Notes: generated by a model not told the origin, from the letters alone. A stretch of DNA of 64,000 nucleotides from Cohnella sp. WQ 127256 (GCF_024519285.1 NZ_JAMZCY010000005.1:62001-126000); one strand, 5' to 3'; shown: positions 8,876-17,891, counted from the first letter of the stretch. Translations and numbers: made by a program.

Positions 8876-8960
8876 TCGTAATCTAACCAAGAAAATCGTA
8901 ATCCTGTGTCATTCTTAAAGCAAATTCGTTTCCTTATAATTACATTTGAAAGCGCATCCA
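8876..8960 (+). promoter_or_regulatory. Putative YesN-activated promoter with cre-like site (module A)
   Basis: TCGTAATC occurs at 8876-8883 and again at 8896-8903, 20 bp apart, as expected for the two helix-turn-helix motifs of an AraC-type protein. Eight bases further lies a poor -35 (TTCTTA, 8912-8917), then 17 bp, then a perfect -10 (TATAAT, 8935-8940). A cre-like sequence TGAAAGCGCATCCA (8947-8960; two differences from TGAAARCGYTWWCA) sits just past the start site, where CcpA would block transcription. Function is inferred from layout. Confidence 0.55.
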
Positions 8961-8994
8961 TAGATAGACAATAGATAGGAAAGAAGGGATCTAC

Positions 8995-9981
8995 ATGGCA
9001 ATAACCCCGATGCCCCCTAAGACGGCGTCCCAAGCGAATGCAGGAAAAGTTAGCTTAAGTAAAGGGCATCCAGGCTTTTTTCACGAGCTTGCAAAGAACA
9101 AGGTTCTCTATTTGATGTTTGTACCGGTTGCAATTTATTTCTTGATTTTTAACTATTATCCGATGGCCGGCATTGTCGTTGCATTCAAAAACTTTAACTA
9201 TACCGGCGGGATGTTCGGTAGCCCTTGGATTGGGTGGGAAAATTTCGACTACTTCTTCAGTTCAGGGAAAGCATGGATAGTTACTCGTAACACGTTTCTT
9301 TACAATTTCGTATTCCTTGCAGCGTATACCTTTTTCTCGATTCTAGTCGCCGTTCTCATCGCTGAAATGGCGGGGAGAATTTTCAAGAAAACGGCTCAGA
9401 CCTTGCTGTTCCTGCCTTACTTCCTTTCCTGGGTAGCGGTTGCGGCAATTGTATATAACCTATTCAATTACGAGTTTGGCGTAATCAATACACTACTTAA
9501 GAATTTAGGGCTTGAACCGGTGGACATCTATTCCAACGTTAACTACTGGTACTTCATTCTCCCTTTCTTCTATGTATGGAAATGGGTTGGATTCGGAAGC
9601 ATTCTATATCTTTCCGCGATTATGGGCATGGACAACTCGATTAATGAAGCAGCAACGATTGACGGGGCGAACATTTTCCAAAGAATTCGTTATCTCACGC
9701 TACCCTTACTGAAACCAACGACAATCATTTTGGTTCTACTCGGTATCGGAAGAATCATGCGCGGAGAATTCGATATGTTCTATCAGCTCATTGGCAATAA
9801 TGGCATTTTGATGGATGGAACGGACATCATCGATACGTTGGTATTCAGATCCTTGGTTCTGAGTCCTGACTTCGGAATGGCATCCGCAGGGGGCCTATAT
9901 CAATCCGTTCTCTGTTTCGTGATTATTATGATCGCGAACGGGCTGGTCAAAAAATACGATCGAGAGCATGCATTATTCTAA
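8995..9981 (+). CDS. ABC sugar permease, LplB type (module A)
   Basis: This 328-residue inner-membrane protein is one half of the importer channel. The hydrophobic segments include VLYLMFVPVAIYFLIFNYYP near the N-terminus and six helices in total. The ABC permease signature is seen at about residues 217-236 (EAATIDGANIFQRIRYLTLP), the EAA loop that contacts the ATPase. The family is that of LplB and YteP proteins, which import oligosaccharides or uronide-containing glycans. AAGGGA precedes the ATG. It is followed after 24 bp by the second permease. No ATPase gene is nearby, so a shared MsmX-like ATPase is probable (family knowledge). Confidence 0.92.
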   Translation: MAITPMPPKTASQANAGKVSLSKGHPGFFHELAKNKVLYLMFVPVAIYFLIFNYYPMAGIVVAFKNFNYTGGMFGSPWIGWENFDYFFSSGKAWIVTRNTFLYNFVFLAAYTFFSILVAVLIAEMAGRIFKKTAQTLLFLPYFLSWVAVAAIVYNLFNYEFGVINTLLKNLGLEPVDIYSNVNYWYFILPFFYVWKWVGFGSILYLSAIMGMDNSINEAATIDGANIFQRIRYLTLPLLKPTTIILVLLGIGRIMRGEFDMFYQLIGNNGILMDGTDIIDTLVFRSLVLSPDFGMASAGGLYQSVLCFVIIMIANGLVKKYDREHALF

Positions 9982-10005
9982 GACGATTGAATGGAGGGGA
10001 TAGAT

Positions 10006-10887
10006 ATGGGAATTCGTTCACGGGACGTAACAGTATTAAACATAATCGGACATCTCATAGTTGGGCTTTTCGCATTAATCGCCGTTGTTCCCTTTTTCGT
10101 GGTTGCCATTAACTCATTTTCAACAGAGCACTCCATCATCTATTACGGCTATTCCTTATTACCTAAGGAATTCTCGCTAGATGCTTACGAGATGGTGTTT
10201 CAGAATCCGCAAAAAATCTTGCGTGCCTATGGGGTCACGATATTCGTAACGGTGGCAGGTACGATGGTTTCCTTGTTCGTCTCCATGATGGCTGCATACG
10301 TGATGTTTCGCAAAGACGTGCGATATCGAAACAGCTTAGCCTTCTTCTTGTTCTTCACGACTCTGTTCAATGGTGGATTGGTTCCTTTCTACTTAATGAT
10401 CGTTCAGGATTTGCACTTGAAAAATCATATTCTTGTGTTAATGCTTTGCGGGATGTTCAGTGTGTTCAACATTCTCATCCTGCGCAATTTCATTGGCGGA
10501 TCCATTCCCGATGCCTTAATTGAGTCATCGAAAATCGATGGGGCAGGGGATTTCAGGATATTCATGCAAATCGTTCTTCCGTTATCCAAGCCGGCACTAG
10601 CCGCAATCGGAATGTTCACGGCACTAGGATACTGGAACGACTGGTGGACGCCGCTCATGTTCATCGAGAAGGATAGCCTGTATACGCTGCAATATACGCT
10701 CTATCGGATTCTGTCGAGCGCGAATTTCTCCACCCAAATCGTCAACAGTGTTCCCCGGTTGGATATGCCGAAGGAATCCTTGAAGCTGGCGTTAACGATC
10801 GTTGCGACAGGCCCTATCGTGATGCTGTATCCATTCGTGCAAAAATATTTCGTTTCTGGGATCACAGTAGGGGCAGTCAAAGGCTAA
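10006..10887 (+). CDS. ABC sugar permease, LplC/YtcP type (module A)
   Basis: The second channel subunit has 293 residues, six predicted helices and the EAA-type loop (ESSKIDGAGDFRIFMQIVLP). The C-terminal ending VSGITVGAVKG is typical of this family. I choose the ATG at 10006 (MGIRSRD) because GGAGGGG lies six bases before it; the ATG at 9991 has no ribosome site. It pairs with the upstream permease. The substrate is not identified, but the two flanking lipoproteins are of the DUF3502 class that works with LplB/LplC permeases. Confidence 0.92.
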   Translation: MGIRSRDVTVLNIIGHLIVGLFALIAVVPFFVVAINSFSTEHSIIYYGYSLLPKEFSLDAYEMVFQNPQKILRAYGVTIFVTVAGTMVSLFVSMMAAYVMFRKDVRYRNSLAFFLFFTTLFNGGLVPFYLMIVQDLHLKNHILVLMLCGMFSVFNILILRNFIGGSIPDALIESSKIDGAGDFRIFMQIVLPLSKPALAAIGMFTALGYWNDWWTPLMFIEKDSLYTLQYTLYRILSSANFSTQIVNSVPRLDMPKESLKLALTIVATGPIVMLYPFVQKYFVSGITVGAVKG

Positions 10888-11007
10888 TGAAACGACAATA
10901 GGTCATTGAGGGAGGTGAGTTGTACTGGCTTAGGCGCATGAACGGAATCAGTTGTTAAGAGTTTCGCGGGGGATTGTCATCATTATCTATCATTAGGAGG
11001 AGTTACG

Positions 11008-12648
11008 ATGAATAAGACAAAAGTGTTGTTTACTCTATTATCGGCAATCATTGCTTTCACGTTGGTGTTGGCAGGTTGCGGTAACAATAATAACAAGGAT
11101 GCTCAAGCGAGCAATTCGGCTTCCAAACCATCTCCAAGTGCTTCAAGTTCAGCTACTTCGTCTACTTCGACTGAACCCTCATCGGCAAGCCCAGATAACG
11201 CGATCGATACATCCGAAGAAGTTAAGTTGGTAGGCTATTTACTTGGAGATGCACCTGCTGGCATGAACGCAGTTGTAGCCGAGCTTAATAAAAAGCTGAA
11301 AGCAGATATCAATGCGACCGTTGAATTCCGTTATATCGGGTGGGGAGATTTGACAGCGAAATATCCTCTTGTCCTTGCTGCTGGTGATGATGTTGACTTC
11401 ATCTATTCGGCGAACTGGGCTTTCTATAACCAAGAGGCCGCGAAAGGTGCATTCAAAGAGCTTACGATGGAGGACCTTCAGAAGTATATGCCGAAGCACG
11501 TTGCAGCAACAAGCGATGTCGCTTGGAAAGAAGCGCAAATTGGTGGGAAAATCTTCATGATTCCGACAGCAACTCCAGATCAGAAAGTTCCGGTTACCTT
11601 AATTCGCGGAGACTTAAGGAAAAAGTACGGTGTTTCGGAAATTACGAATTTCAAAGATATCGAGCCCTATTTGGAAGCAATCAAGAAGAATGAAAAAGGC
11701 ATGATTCCGATTAATGCAGATAGCCAGTACGATTTCGCCAAATCGTTCTACAACTACGAATGGGCAACCGGTCGTGCAACACTAGATACGGTGCTCATTA
11801 CCAATGGATGGTCCGGCGTTCATACGGAGTGGGATGATCAAACCGGTAAAGTGTATTCGCAGTTTGATCCTTATATCTCGGATAGCCAGAAAGCAACAGC
11901 AAAGGTGATCAAATCGTGGTACGAAAAAGGATACATTAACAAAAATGCGATTTCCAACAAGGTACGCAGTAAAGATGCTTTCGAGCAAGGGAAGTCAGCT
12001 GTAGCTTACGGTAATACGAATGATATCCAAGGTACGCTAGCCAAAGCGGCTGAGAATGGCTGGGAAGTAGAGATTATTCCGAATCTGTCTACGAAAGGCA
12101 CATACCCACAAGATCCTTACATTAATAATGGGGTAGCGATCGCGGCCAATACGAAAAATCCAGAGCGTGCAATGATGGCCATTGATCTCATGATGGAGGA
12201 ACCATCCTATAACAATTTGGTATACTTCGGAATCGAAGGTGTTAACTATGTGGTTAAAGATGGGAAGATCGCATTGCCGGATGGCGTGACAGCAGAATCC
12301 AATACGTATCCACCGGATGCTGCAGGCTTCTGGTTCACGAATAAGAGTCAGCATCTTCCGCTCGCATCTTGGAGTGAGCAATACATTGCTCATAAGCAGT
12401 CCTTGAAAAATATTTTAGTGCCTTATGTATATAATTCATTCTCAATGGATACTTCCAAAGTAAAATCGGAGCTAGCTACGATAGGAACGGTAGGAACACA
12501 ATACCAATTGCCGATTCAAGGCGGGATCGTGAAAGATGTGGATGCAGCCTATGCCACATTAGAGGAAAAAGTTAAAAAGACTGGACTTGATACGGTATTA
12601 GCTGAAGCTATCGCGCAAACACAAGCGTATCTATCCGCTCAGAAATAA
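11008..12648 (+). CDS. Solute-binding lipoprotein, DUF3502 class (module A, first copy)
   Basis: This 546-residue protein captures the sugar outside the membrane and delivers it to the LplB/LplC-type permeases. A signal peptide ends in a lipobox (LVLAGC, Cys at residue 26), followed by an Asn-, Ser- and Thr-rich linker of about 45 residues. The body starts at VKLVGYLLGDAPAGMN and includes WGDLTAKYPLVLAAGDDVDF, typical of the LipO/DUF3502 group. GGAGGAG precedes the ATG by seven bases. It lies 120 bp after the permeases in the same direction and ends at a strong terminator (12677-12704). A close paralog follows. Confidence 0.92.
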   Translation: MNKTKVLFTLLSAIIAFTLVLAGCGNNNNKDAQASNSASKPSPSASSSATSSTSTEPSSASPDNAIDTSEEVKLVGYLLGDAPAGMNAVVAELNKKLKADINATVEFRYIGWGDLTAKYPLVLAAGDDVDFIYSANWAFYNQEAAKGAFKELTMEDLQKYMPKHVAATSDVAWKEAQIGGKIFMIPTATPDQKVPVTLIRGDLRKKYGVSEITNFKDIEPYLEAIKKNEKGMIPINADSQYDFAKSFYNYEWATGRATLDTVLITNGWSGVHTEWDDQTGKVYSQFDPYISDSQKATAKVIKSWYEKGYINKNAISNKVRSKDAFEQGKSAVAYGNTNDIQGTLAKAAENGWEVEIIPNLSTKGTYPQDPYINNGVAIAANTKNPERAMMAIDLMMEEPSYNNLVYFGIEGVNYVVKDGKIALPDGVTAESNTYPPDAAGFWFTNKSQHLPLASWSEQYIAHKQSLKNILVPYVYNSFSMDTSKVKSELATIGTVGTQYQLPIQGGIVKDVDAAYATLEEKVKKTGLDTVLAEAIAQTQAYLSAQK

Positions 12649-12676
12649 GCTCAGATTAGGTACATTACGGGGAGGG

Positions 12677-12704
12677 GGGTCGATCCAATGGATCGGCCCT
12701 TTTC
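12677..12704 (+). terminator. Rho-independent terminator between the two lipoprotein genes
   Basis: A 10-bp stem, GGGTCGATCC (12677-12686) and GGATCGGCCC (12690-12699), closes a 3-nt loop with one G-U pair and is followed by TTTTC. It separates the first lipoprotein gene from its downstream paralog. Confidence 0.75.
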
Positions 12705-12777
12705 AATGAGATGAAGGATAATTGACATTGTTTCGCGAAAACGATAGGGGATAGTTATGCATCTAAGGAGGAACAGA

Positions 12778-14322
12778 ATGAATAAGATCAAGTGGATGCT
12801 GACCTCATGTGTGCACCTCATGTTATGCTTGTCGTTATCTGCTTGCTTTAGTTCGGGGAAGGGACTTAAGGAACCTAAGAGTGGGAATACAAAAGTGGTT
12901 ACTCTCGTTGGTTATTTAATAGGAAGCGCTCCAAGTGGACTCTCTGATGTACTCGCTGAGCTGAACAAGAAGCTTGAGAAAGAGGTTAATGCAAGAGTGG
13001 AGCTACGCTACATACAGTGGGGGGATATGGCAGCACGTTATCCACTTGTCTTGTCTTCTGGGGAAAATGTCGACTTCATCTTCGCAGCGAATTGGGCCTA
13101 TTACTCGCAGGAAGCGACTAAAGGATCCTTTCAAGAGATTACGGAGGATTTGGTAAAGAAATATATGCCTAAACATGATCAGGCAACGAACGCAATGGCC
13201 TGGAAGGAAGCGGAGGTCGGTGGAAAAGTATATATGATTCCCTCCTCAACGCCCGACATTAAAGTACCTGTAACCCTAATACGCGGAGATTTGCGCAAGA
13301 AATACGGATTGCCTGAAATTCACAAAGTTTCCGAGCTAGAGCCGTTCTTGGCTGCCGTGAAACAAAATGAGCCTAACATGGTACCTATTCGAGTGGACAA
13401 GCAGTATGATTTCAACAAGACCCATGCGAACTTACAGTGGGAATTGGGACCTGCGACCGTGGATTTGATTATGACTACCAATGGGTTCTCAGGGGTTTTT
13501 ACAGATTGGGATGATCCTAGAGGAAAGATTCTTAGCATATTTGATGAACCGCTGCGCTCCAATTATATTGAGGTGGCCCAAACAGTAAAGAGATGGTATG
13601 ACAAGGGCTATATTAATCATGATGCCTTCGCGAATAAAATCAGGAGTAAGGATTCCTTCGAGGCGGGAACGTCAGCGGTAGCATACGGGAATAGCAACGA
13701 TATCCAATCCACGATTGCGAAGGCAGAGAAACAAGGGTGGGAAGTGGATATCATTCCTAATCTATCTCCCAAAAAAACCTACATGATGGATTCTTACATT
13801 AATAATGGCGTAGCCATACCCACGGATTCCAAACACAAGGAGCTTGCTATGCAGGTGCTTGATCTCATCATGGAGGATCCGGAATACAACCAGTTAGTGT
13901 ATTACGGGATCGAAGAGAAAAATTTTGTTGTAGAGAACGGAAAAGTCACGTTTCCAGTTGGGATGACAGCCGAGCAAAATGATTATGCTCCGGATGCAGC
14001 AGGGTTCTGGTTCACAAATAAAAGTAAATTACTACCGACTGAGGGCTGGAACGATAAATACGCTCGGCATAAAGAGGAAATCAAGCAAATGCTAATTCCG
14101 TTTACTTATTCCGCTTTTAACTTCAATGCACTGACCGTGCAGGCGGAGCTGGATCGGATAAACGAGGTGGCGATCCAATACTTGAATCCGATATTAAGTG
14201 GAATGGTACAGGATGTGGATAAGGCTTTCTTACAGGCGGAGGCTGAAATCAATCAGGCTGGCTTTAATAAAGTGTTGGAAGAAGCGAGCAAGCAAACGAG
14301 GGAATATCTAAATTCGCAATAG
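12778..14322 (+). CDS. Solute-binding lipoprotein paralog, DUF3502 class (module A, second copy)
   Basis: This 514-residue lipoprotein is a clear paralog of the preceding gene along its whole length (shared blocks VPVTLIRGDLRKKYG, SAVAYGN, YINNGVAI, DAAGFWFTNKS). The signal peptide ends at LSLSAC. Unlike the first copy it has almost no Ser/Thr linker after the lipid-modified Cys. The start follows AAGGAGG by five bases at 12778; a TTATGC ATG at 12757 is not supported. A terminator separates the two copies, so this one is expressed at a different level or from its own promoter. It may bind a related ligand or serve as a sensor protein for the YesM kinase (inference). Confidence 0.9.
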   Translation: MNKIKWMLTSCVHLMLCLSLSACFSSGKGLKEPKSGNTKVVTLVGYLIGSAPSGLSDVLAELNKKLEKEVNARVELRYIQWGDMAARYPLVLSSGENVDFIFAANWAYYSQEATKGSFQEITEDLVKKYMPKHDQATNAMAWKEAEVGGKVYMIPSSTPDIKVPVTLIRGDLRKKYGLPEIHKVSELEPFLAAVKQNEPNMVPIRVDKQYDFNKTHANLQWELGPATVDLIMTTNGFSGVFTDWDDPRGKILSIFDEPLRSNYIEVAQTVKRWYDKGYINHDAFANKIRSKDSFEAGTSAVAYGNSNDIQSTIAKAEKQGWEVDIIPNLSPKKTYMMDSYINNGVAIPTDSKHKELAMQVLDLIMEDPEYNQLVYYGIEEKNFVVENGKVTFPVGMTAEQNDYAPDAAGFWFTNKSKLLPTEGWNDKYARHKEEIKQMLIPFTYSAFNFNALTVQAELDRINEVAIQYLNPILSGMVQDVDKAFLQAEAEINQAGFNKVLEEASKQTREYLNSQ

Positions 14323-14331
14323 GGTTAGGAA

Positions 14332-15192
14332 TTAAGGAGCCGTGAGGCTCTTTTTTTTGCCTTTTTCTCTCCATACTCCTGGAGTCTGTCCATAGGTTTG
14401 GCGAAACGAGCGGACGAAATAATTCGTCTCCATCCCAACTTGTCGCGCAATTTCTTGAATCTGTAAGCTCGCATTTTCCTTTAGAAGCTGTAGGGCTCTC
14501 TCCATTCGCAAATTTTGCAAATATCGGTGGGGGGTTATCGAGAATTGTTGAAGGAATAGACGTTGAAAATGCTGAGAGGAATACCCGACGGCACTAGCTA
14601 GATTTGAGATGAGCAACGGTTCCGTATAGTGTTGATTCATTAAGAGCAGCGCTTGTTGGAGCGTATGATTACGGACTTCGTCAGCTCGCAGATGTAGTGA
14701 GCTATCGGGTGAAGAATTGTCCACCCGCAGGCGAAGAACGAATTGATATAACTTCACGGAAATCTCGAATAATCGTTGCTGACTTGGCTCTGTGGAATCA
14801 TGCCAAATCTCACCGAGGTCATTCCAGCTTTGTTCGAGAGAGTCTGGCCGCTGTGGAAATGACGGAAGCAAGCCGACTTGCTCTAACAGAGGCGCAGCGA
14901 GAGTCCCAATAAATCCGATAAACCCGATCTGCCAAGGCTCATGTGATAGGGGGTAGTATTCATGTGGGCGATCGGGCGGGAATGCAAATGCATCACCTTC
15001 GGACAGGGTGTATTCCTCGCCGTTTTCTAGGTCGCGAAACAAGCCTTGGCCTTTATGGATGATAAAAATCTGATAAGCAGGAAAACCGTCCGGACGAGAG
15101 TGATAATATTGGTTATGTCGTCCGACGGAGTAAGCGTACAGAGGTAAGGAATGATGGAAATTCGACATTTCGACTAAGCGGAAGGGCAGCAT
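14332..15192 (-). CDS. AraC-family transcriptional regulator with cupin-like sensor
   Basis: The 286-residue protein has an N-terminal AraC-binding cupin (MLPFRLVEMSNF, FIIHKGQGLFRDLENGEEYTLSEGDAFAFPPDRPHEY) that probably binds a sugar, and a C-terminal pair of helix-turn-helix motifs (ISNLASAVGYSSQHFQRLF, IQEIARQVGMETNYFVRSF). I start it at the ATG at 15192 because GAGGAG lies seven bases upstream; the ATG at 15213 has no ribosome site. It is divergent from the GH42 gene across a 184-bp gap, the usual arrangement for local control of a glycosidase. Confidence 0.92.
   Translation of the reverse strand: MLPFRLVEMSNFHHSLPLYAYSVGRHNQYYHSRPDGFPAYQIFIIHKGQGLFRDLENGEEYTLSEGDAFAFPPDRPHEYYPLSHEPWQIGFIGFIGTLAAPLLEQVGLLPSFPQRPDSLEQSWNDLGEIWHDSTEPSQQRLFEISVKLYQFVLRLRVDNSSPDSSLHLRADEVRNHTLQQALLLMNQHYTEPLLISNLASAVGYSSQHFQRLFLQQFSITPHRYLQNLRMERALQLLKENASLQIQEIARQVGMETNYFVRSFRQTYGQTPGVWREKGKKKSLTAP
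14336..14358 (+). terminator. Terminator overlapping the 3' end of the AraC gene
   Basis: GGAGCC-GTGA-GGCTC (stem 14336/37-14350) is followed by eight T residues. It ends the second lipoprotein gene. It lies inside the last codons of the convergent araC gene, whose stop is at 14332-14334. Confidence 0.75.
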
Positions 15193-15376
15193 GTTAAATC
15201 TCCTCTTCTTCATTTTGTGCTATAAAATTGAGATGTGAATGCTACTGGACAATATCATATATATGCTATCTTTATCATTGTAATGGACGAATTGTGAAAT
15301 GGATAGCGTTGGGATTAATTTGAGGATAAGAATAAAGTGCGATAATGAAATACATGAATTGAAGGGGAGTTGTGTG

Positions 15377-17443
15377 ATGGCTAAATTTCCGCCTATTAGC
15401 TCAAAGCTGCCTGTAATGCTTCACGGGGCCGACTACAATCCGGAGCAATGGAGTCATTATCCAGAAATCATTAAGGAAGATATTAGGCTTATGAAGCTGG
15501 CGAGCTGCAATGTGATGTCGGTAGGTATCTTCTCGTGGGTAAAGCTGGAGCCAGAAGAGGGATTATTCACATTCGATTGGATGGACAAGCAATTAGATTC
15601 ATTTGCGGACAATGGCATCTCTGTGTTTCTGGCGACGCCAAGCGGAGCGCGTCCGGCTTGGATGTCAGCCAAATATCCGGAGGTGCTCAGAGTAGGCTCG
15701 AATCGGGTTCGCAATTTACATGGATTTCGCCATAACCATTGCTACTCTTCACCTGTATACAGAGAAAAGGTTGCGATCATTAACAGCGAGTTAGCGAGAC
15801 GGTATGCGAATCATCCTGCCTTGATCGGATGGCATATATCCAATGAATTCGGGGGTGAATGCCACTGCGATTATTGTCAGCAAAACTTTCGAGACTGGTT
15901 AAGAAACAAGTACGGAACGCTTGAAGCGATCAATCATGCCTGGTGGACTACCTTTTGGAGCCATACTTACACCAGTTGGGAACAAATCGAATCTCCTTCG
16001 GCTCACGGAGAAACCCAAGTACATGGATTAAACTTAGATTGGAGACGATTCGTTAGCGATATGACGATCGAGTTTTGCAAGCATGAGATCGATATCTTAC
16101 GGCCCTATCATCCGCAAATGCCTATCACGACGAATATGCATATGATAGATAGTATTGATTATAGGAAGTTAGCTAAGGAGCTAGACTTCATCTCCTGGGA
16201 TGCCTATCCGGAGTGGCATTATACCGAGGATGGCGATGACTCCCGATTGGCAGCTTGGTCTGCTATGCATTACGACATGATGCGCTCTCTTAAGAATAAG
16301 CCATTCATTTTAATGGAAAGCACGCCATCCCTAACCAACTGGCAATCCGTTAGCAAGATGAAGAGACCTGGCATGCATAAGCTGTCTTCCCTTCAAGCCG
16401 TTGCCCATGGAGCGGATTCTGTTCAGTATTTCCAGTGGCGTAAGAGTAGAGGATCAAGCGAGAAGTTCCATGGCGCGGTTATCGATCATAGCGGACACGA
16501 GCATACACGAGTATTCCGCGATGTCGCGGAAGTCGGCGAGCTGTTAGCTGAGCTTGTGGATGTCGTTGGTCTCGATACTCCGGTGGAAGTTGCGATTGTG
16601 TTAGATTGGGACAATAGATGGGCTGTTAAGGATGCCCAGGGGATTCGGAACTCTGGTATTCACTATGAGGAAACCGTATTACAGCATTACGGAGGCTTCT
16701 GGGAGCTGGGAATTCCGGTGGACGTTATCGGTATTGAGGATGAGCTGTCCAAATATAAGCTAATCGTAGCCCCGATGCTTTACCTTATTAGTGAGAATGA
16801 TGGAAAGAGAGTTCAGCAATTCGTCGAAGAGGGCGGCAGCTTCGTCACTACGTATTGGTCAGGTATCGTTAACGAGACAGACCTCTGCCATTTGGGGGGA
16901 TTTCCTGGTCCGTTGCGAAGTACACTAGGGATTTGGTCGGAAGAGGCGGAAGGCTTGCATGAACGAGATCGAAATTCAATCGTTCTCCGTCCGGAGTCTG
17001 CATGGAATTGGACTGGCGAGTATGACGCTCACGAAATTGCTGATTTGATCCATCTTGAAGGGGCAGAAGCATTAGCGGAATACAGTAGCGATTTCTATGC
17101 CGAACGTCCGGCTTTAACAAGACATACGCTAGGGAAAGGTAAATCGTATTATTTAGCTACCCGGATCAAGGATTCTGATTTTTATACGAAGTTATACGCT
17201 GCCATTGCTCATGAATTAGGTATAAATCGTGTGCTTGATGTCATGCTACCGCAGGGGGTAACGGCGCAAATTCGAACAGATGGGGAGAGTGAATTCCTAT
17301 TTGTTCAGAACTTTAGTCCAGCAGTACAAACCATTCGTTTAGATAATCGGCATTATATTGATTTTATGACCGGTGAAAGGGTAATGGGTAGCATTGAGCT
17401 ACCGATTAACGGATTATTTATATTAAAGCGTAAAGCTGAATAA
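15377..17443 (+). CDS. GH42 family beta-galactosidase (module A)
   Basis: This 688-residue enzyme hydrolyses terminal beta-galactosides or related beta-glycosides, probably in the cytoplasm since there is no signal peptide. The barrel starts with MLHGADYNPEQW. The acid/base Glu157 lies in GWHISNEFGG and the nucleophile Glu314 in FILMESTPS. The Cys cluster Cys122 and CHCDYC (162-167) matches the metal site of many GH42 enzymes. The trimerisation domain follows (about 400-610) and then a small beta domain. I use the ATG at 15377 behind GGGGAG; the ATG at 15299 has no ribosome site. It probably acts on oligosaccharides imported by module A. Confidence 0.93.
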   Translation: MAKFPPISSKLPVMLHGADYNPEQWSHYPEIIKEDIRLMKLASCNVMSVGIFSWVKLEPEEGLFTFDWMDKQLDSFADNGISVFLATPSGARPAWMSAKYPEVLRVGSNRVRNLHGFRHNHCYSSPVYREKVAIINSELARRYANHPALIGWHISNEFGGECHCDYCQQNFRDWLRNKYGTLEAINHAWWTTFWSHTYTSWEQIESPSAHGETQVHGLNLDWRRFVSDMTIEFCKHEIDILRPYHPQMPITTNMHMIDSIDYRKLAKELDFISWDAYPEWHYTEDGDDSRLAAWSAMHYDMMRSLKNKPFILMESTPSLTNWQSVSKMKRPGMHKLSSLQAVAHGADSVQYFQWRKSRGSSEKFHGAVIDHSGHEHTRVFRDVAEVGELLAELVDVVGLDTPVEVAIVLDWDNRWAVKDAQGIRNSGIHYEETVLQHYGGFWELGIPVDVIGIEDELSKYKLIVAPMLYLISENDGKRVQQFVEEGGSFVTTYWSGIVNETDLCHLGGFPGPLRSTLGIWSEEAEGLHERDRNSIVLRPESAWNWTGEYDAHEIADLIHLEGAEALAEYSSDFYAERPALTRHTLGKGKSYYLATRIKDSDFYTKLYAAIAHELGINRVLDVMLPQGVTAQIRTDGESEFLFVQNFSPAVQTIRLDNRHYIDFMTGERVMGSIELPINGLFILKRKAE

Positions 17444-17497
17444 CGAAAATAGAGTACAAAAGCACATTCTATCCGTAGTCCAATCCGCAGATGGATG

Positions 17498-17531
17498 CCT
17501 ATCATAGGATACAGGATACTATGATAGGAGG
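17498..17531 (+). promoter_or_regulatory. Inverted repeat covering a Shine-Dalgarno
   Basis: CCTATCATAG (17498-17507) and CTATGATAGG (17519-17528) are perfect 10-bp complements 11 bases apart. The right arm includes the first bases of the AGGAGG ribosome site (17526-17531) of the gene starting at 17542. In RNA the hairpin would hide the ribosome site; in DNA it could be an operator. Confidence 0.6.
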
Positions 17532-17541
17532 TTAATCAAAC

Positions 17542-17787
17542 ATGGAGGAAATGTATCATTTATGTTCGAGTCATTTGAATCGTAGAGTTCGAATTCATAC
17601 GCGTTGTGGGGAGTGTCATGAGGGCGTAATTGTTCACGTAGATAATAACAATGTCTATTTAAGAACATCTGGTGGACTCCGTACTTCGGGTAAAGCGACG
17701 GTATCAGGTTGGGGATGGGGTTTTGGAGGAGCAAACGATATTTTAACCTTATCTCTGTTTACTCTTCTTGCAATAGCTTTGATTTAA
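17542..17787 (+). CDS. Small Sm-like/membrane-tail protein, hypothetical
   Basis: This 81-residue protein has AGGAGG 10 bases before its ATG. Residues 11-40 (LNRRVRIHTRCGECHEGVIV, HVDNNNVYLRTS) have the short bent beta strands of an Sm-like or KOW-like barrel. A Gly/Trp-rich stretch (GWGWGFGGAND) follows, then a hydrophobic tail (ILTLSLFTLLAIALI). Similar small proteins occur in spore-forming Bacilli, but I cannot name the family. Two Cys (CGEC) could bind metal or form a disulfide. The hairpin in front of the gene suggests control of translation. Confidence 0.65.
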   Translation: MEEMYHLCSSHLNRRVRIHTRCGECHEGVIVHVDNNNVYLRTSGGLRTSGKATVSGWGWGFGGANDILTLSLFTLLAIALI

Positions 17788-17811
17788 TAAGGAATTGCAT
17801 TCTCCAGACAA

Positions 17812-17872
17812 TAGACAAAAATGGTAAATCTGATATGATTATTGTTAGACCCTCCCGCAGGGTCTATTTTTC
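17812..17872 (+). promoter_or_regulatory. Promoter followed at once by hairpin and U-run
   Basis: TAGACA (17812-17817), 16 bp, TATGAT (17834-17839) would start RNA near 17846. Exactly there begins AGACCCT-cccgc-AGGGTCT (17847-17865) followed by ATTTTTCT. The hairpin terminates the Sm-like gene, or it caps or attenuates the message of the following two genes. Confidence 0.45.
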
Positions 17873-17891
17873 TATGAGGAGGAAATGGTTT

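Noticed and set aside
15299..15376. Longer start of the module A GH42 gene
   Set aside because: The extra 26 residues have no ribosome site and no match to the GH42 N-terminus, while ATG 15377 has GGGGAG.
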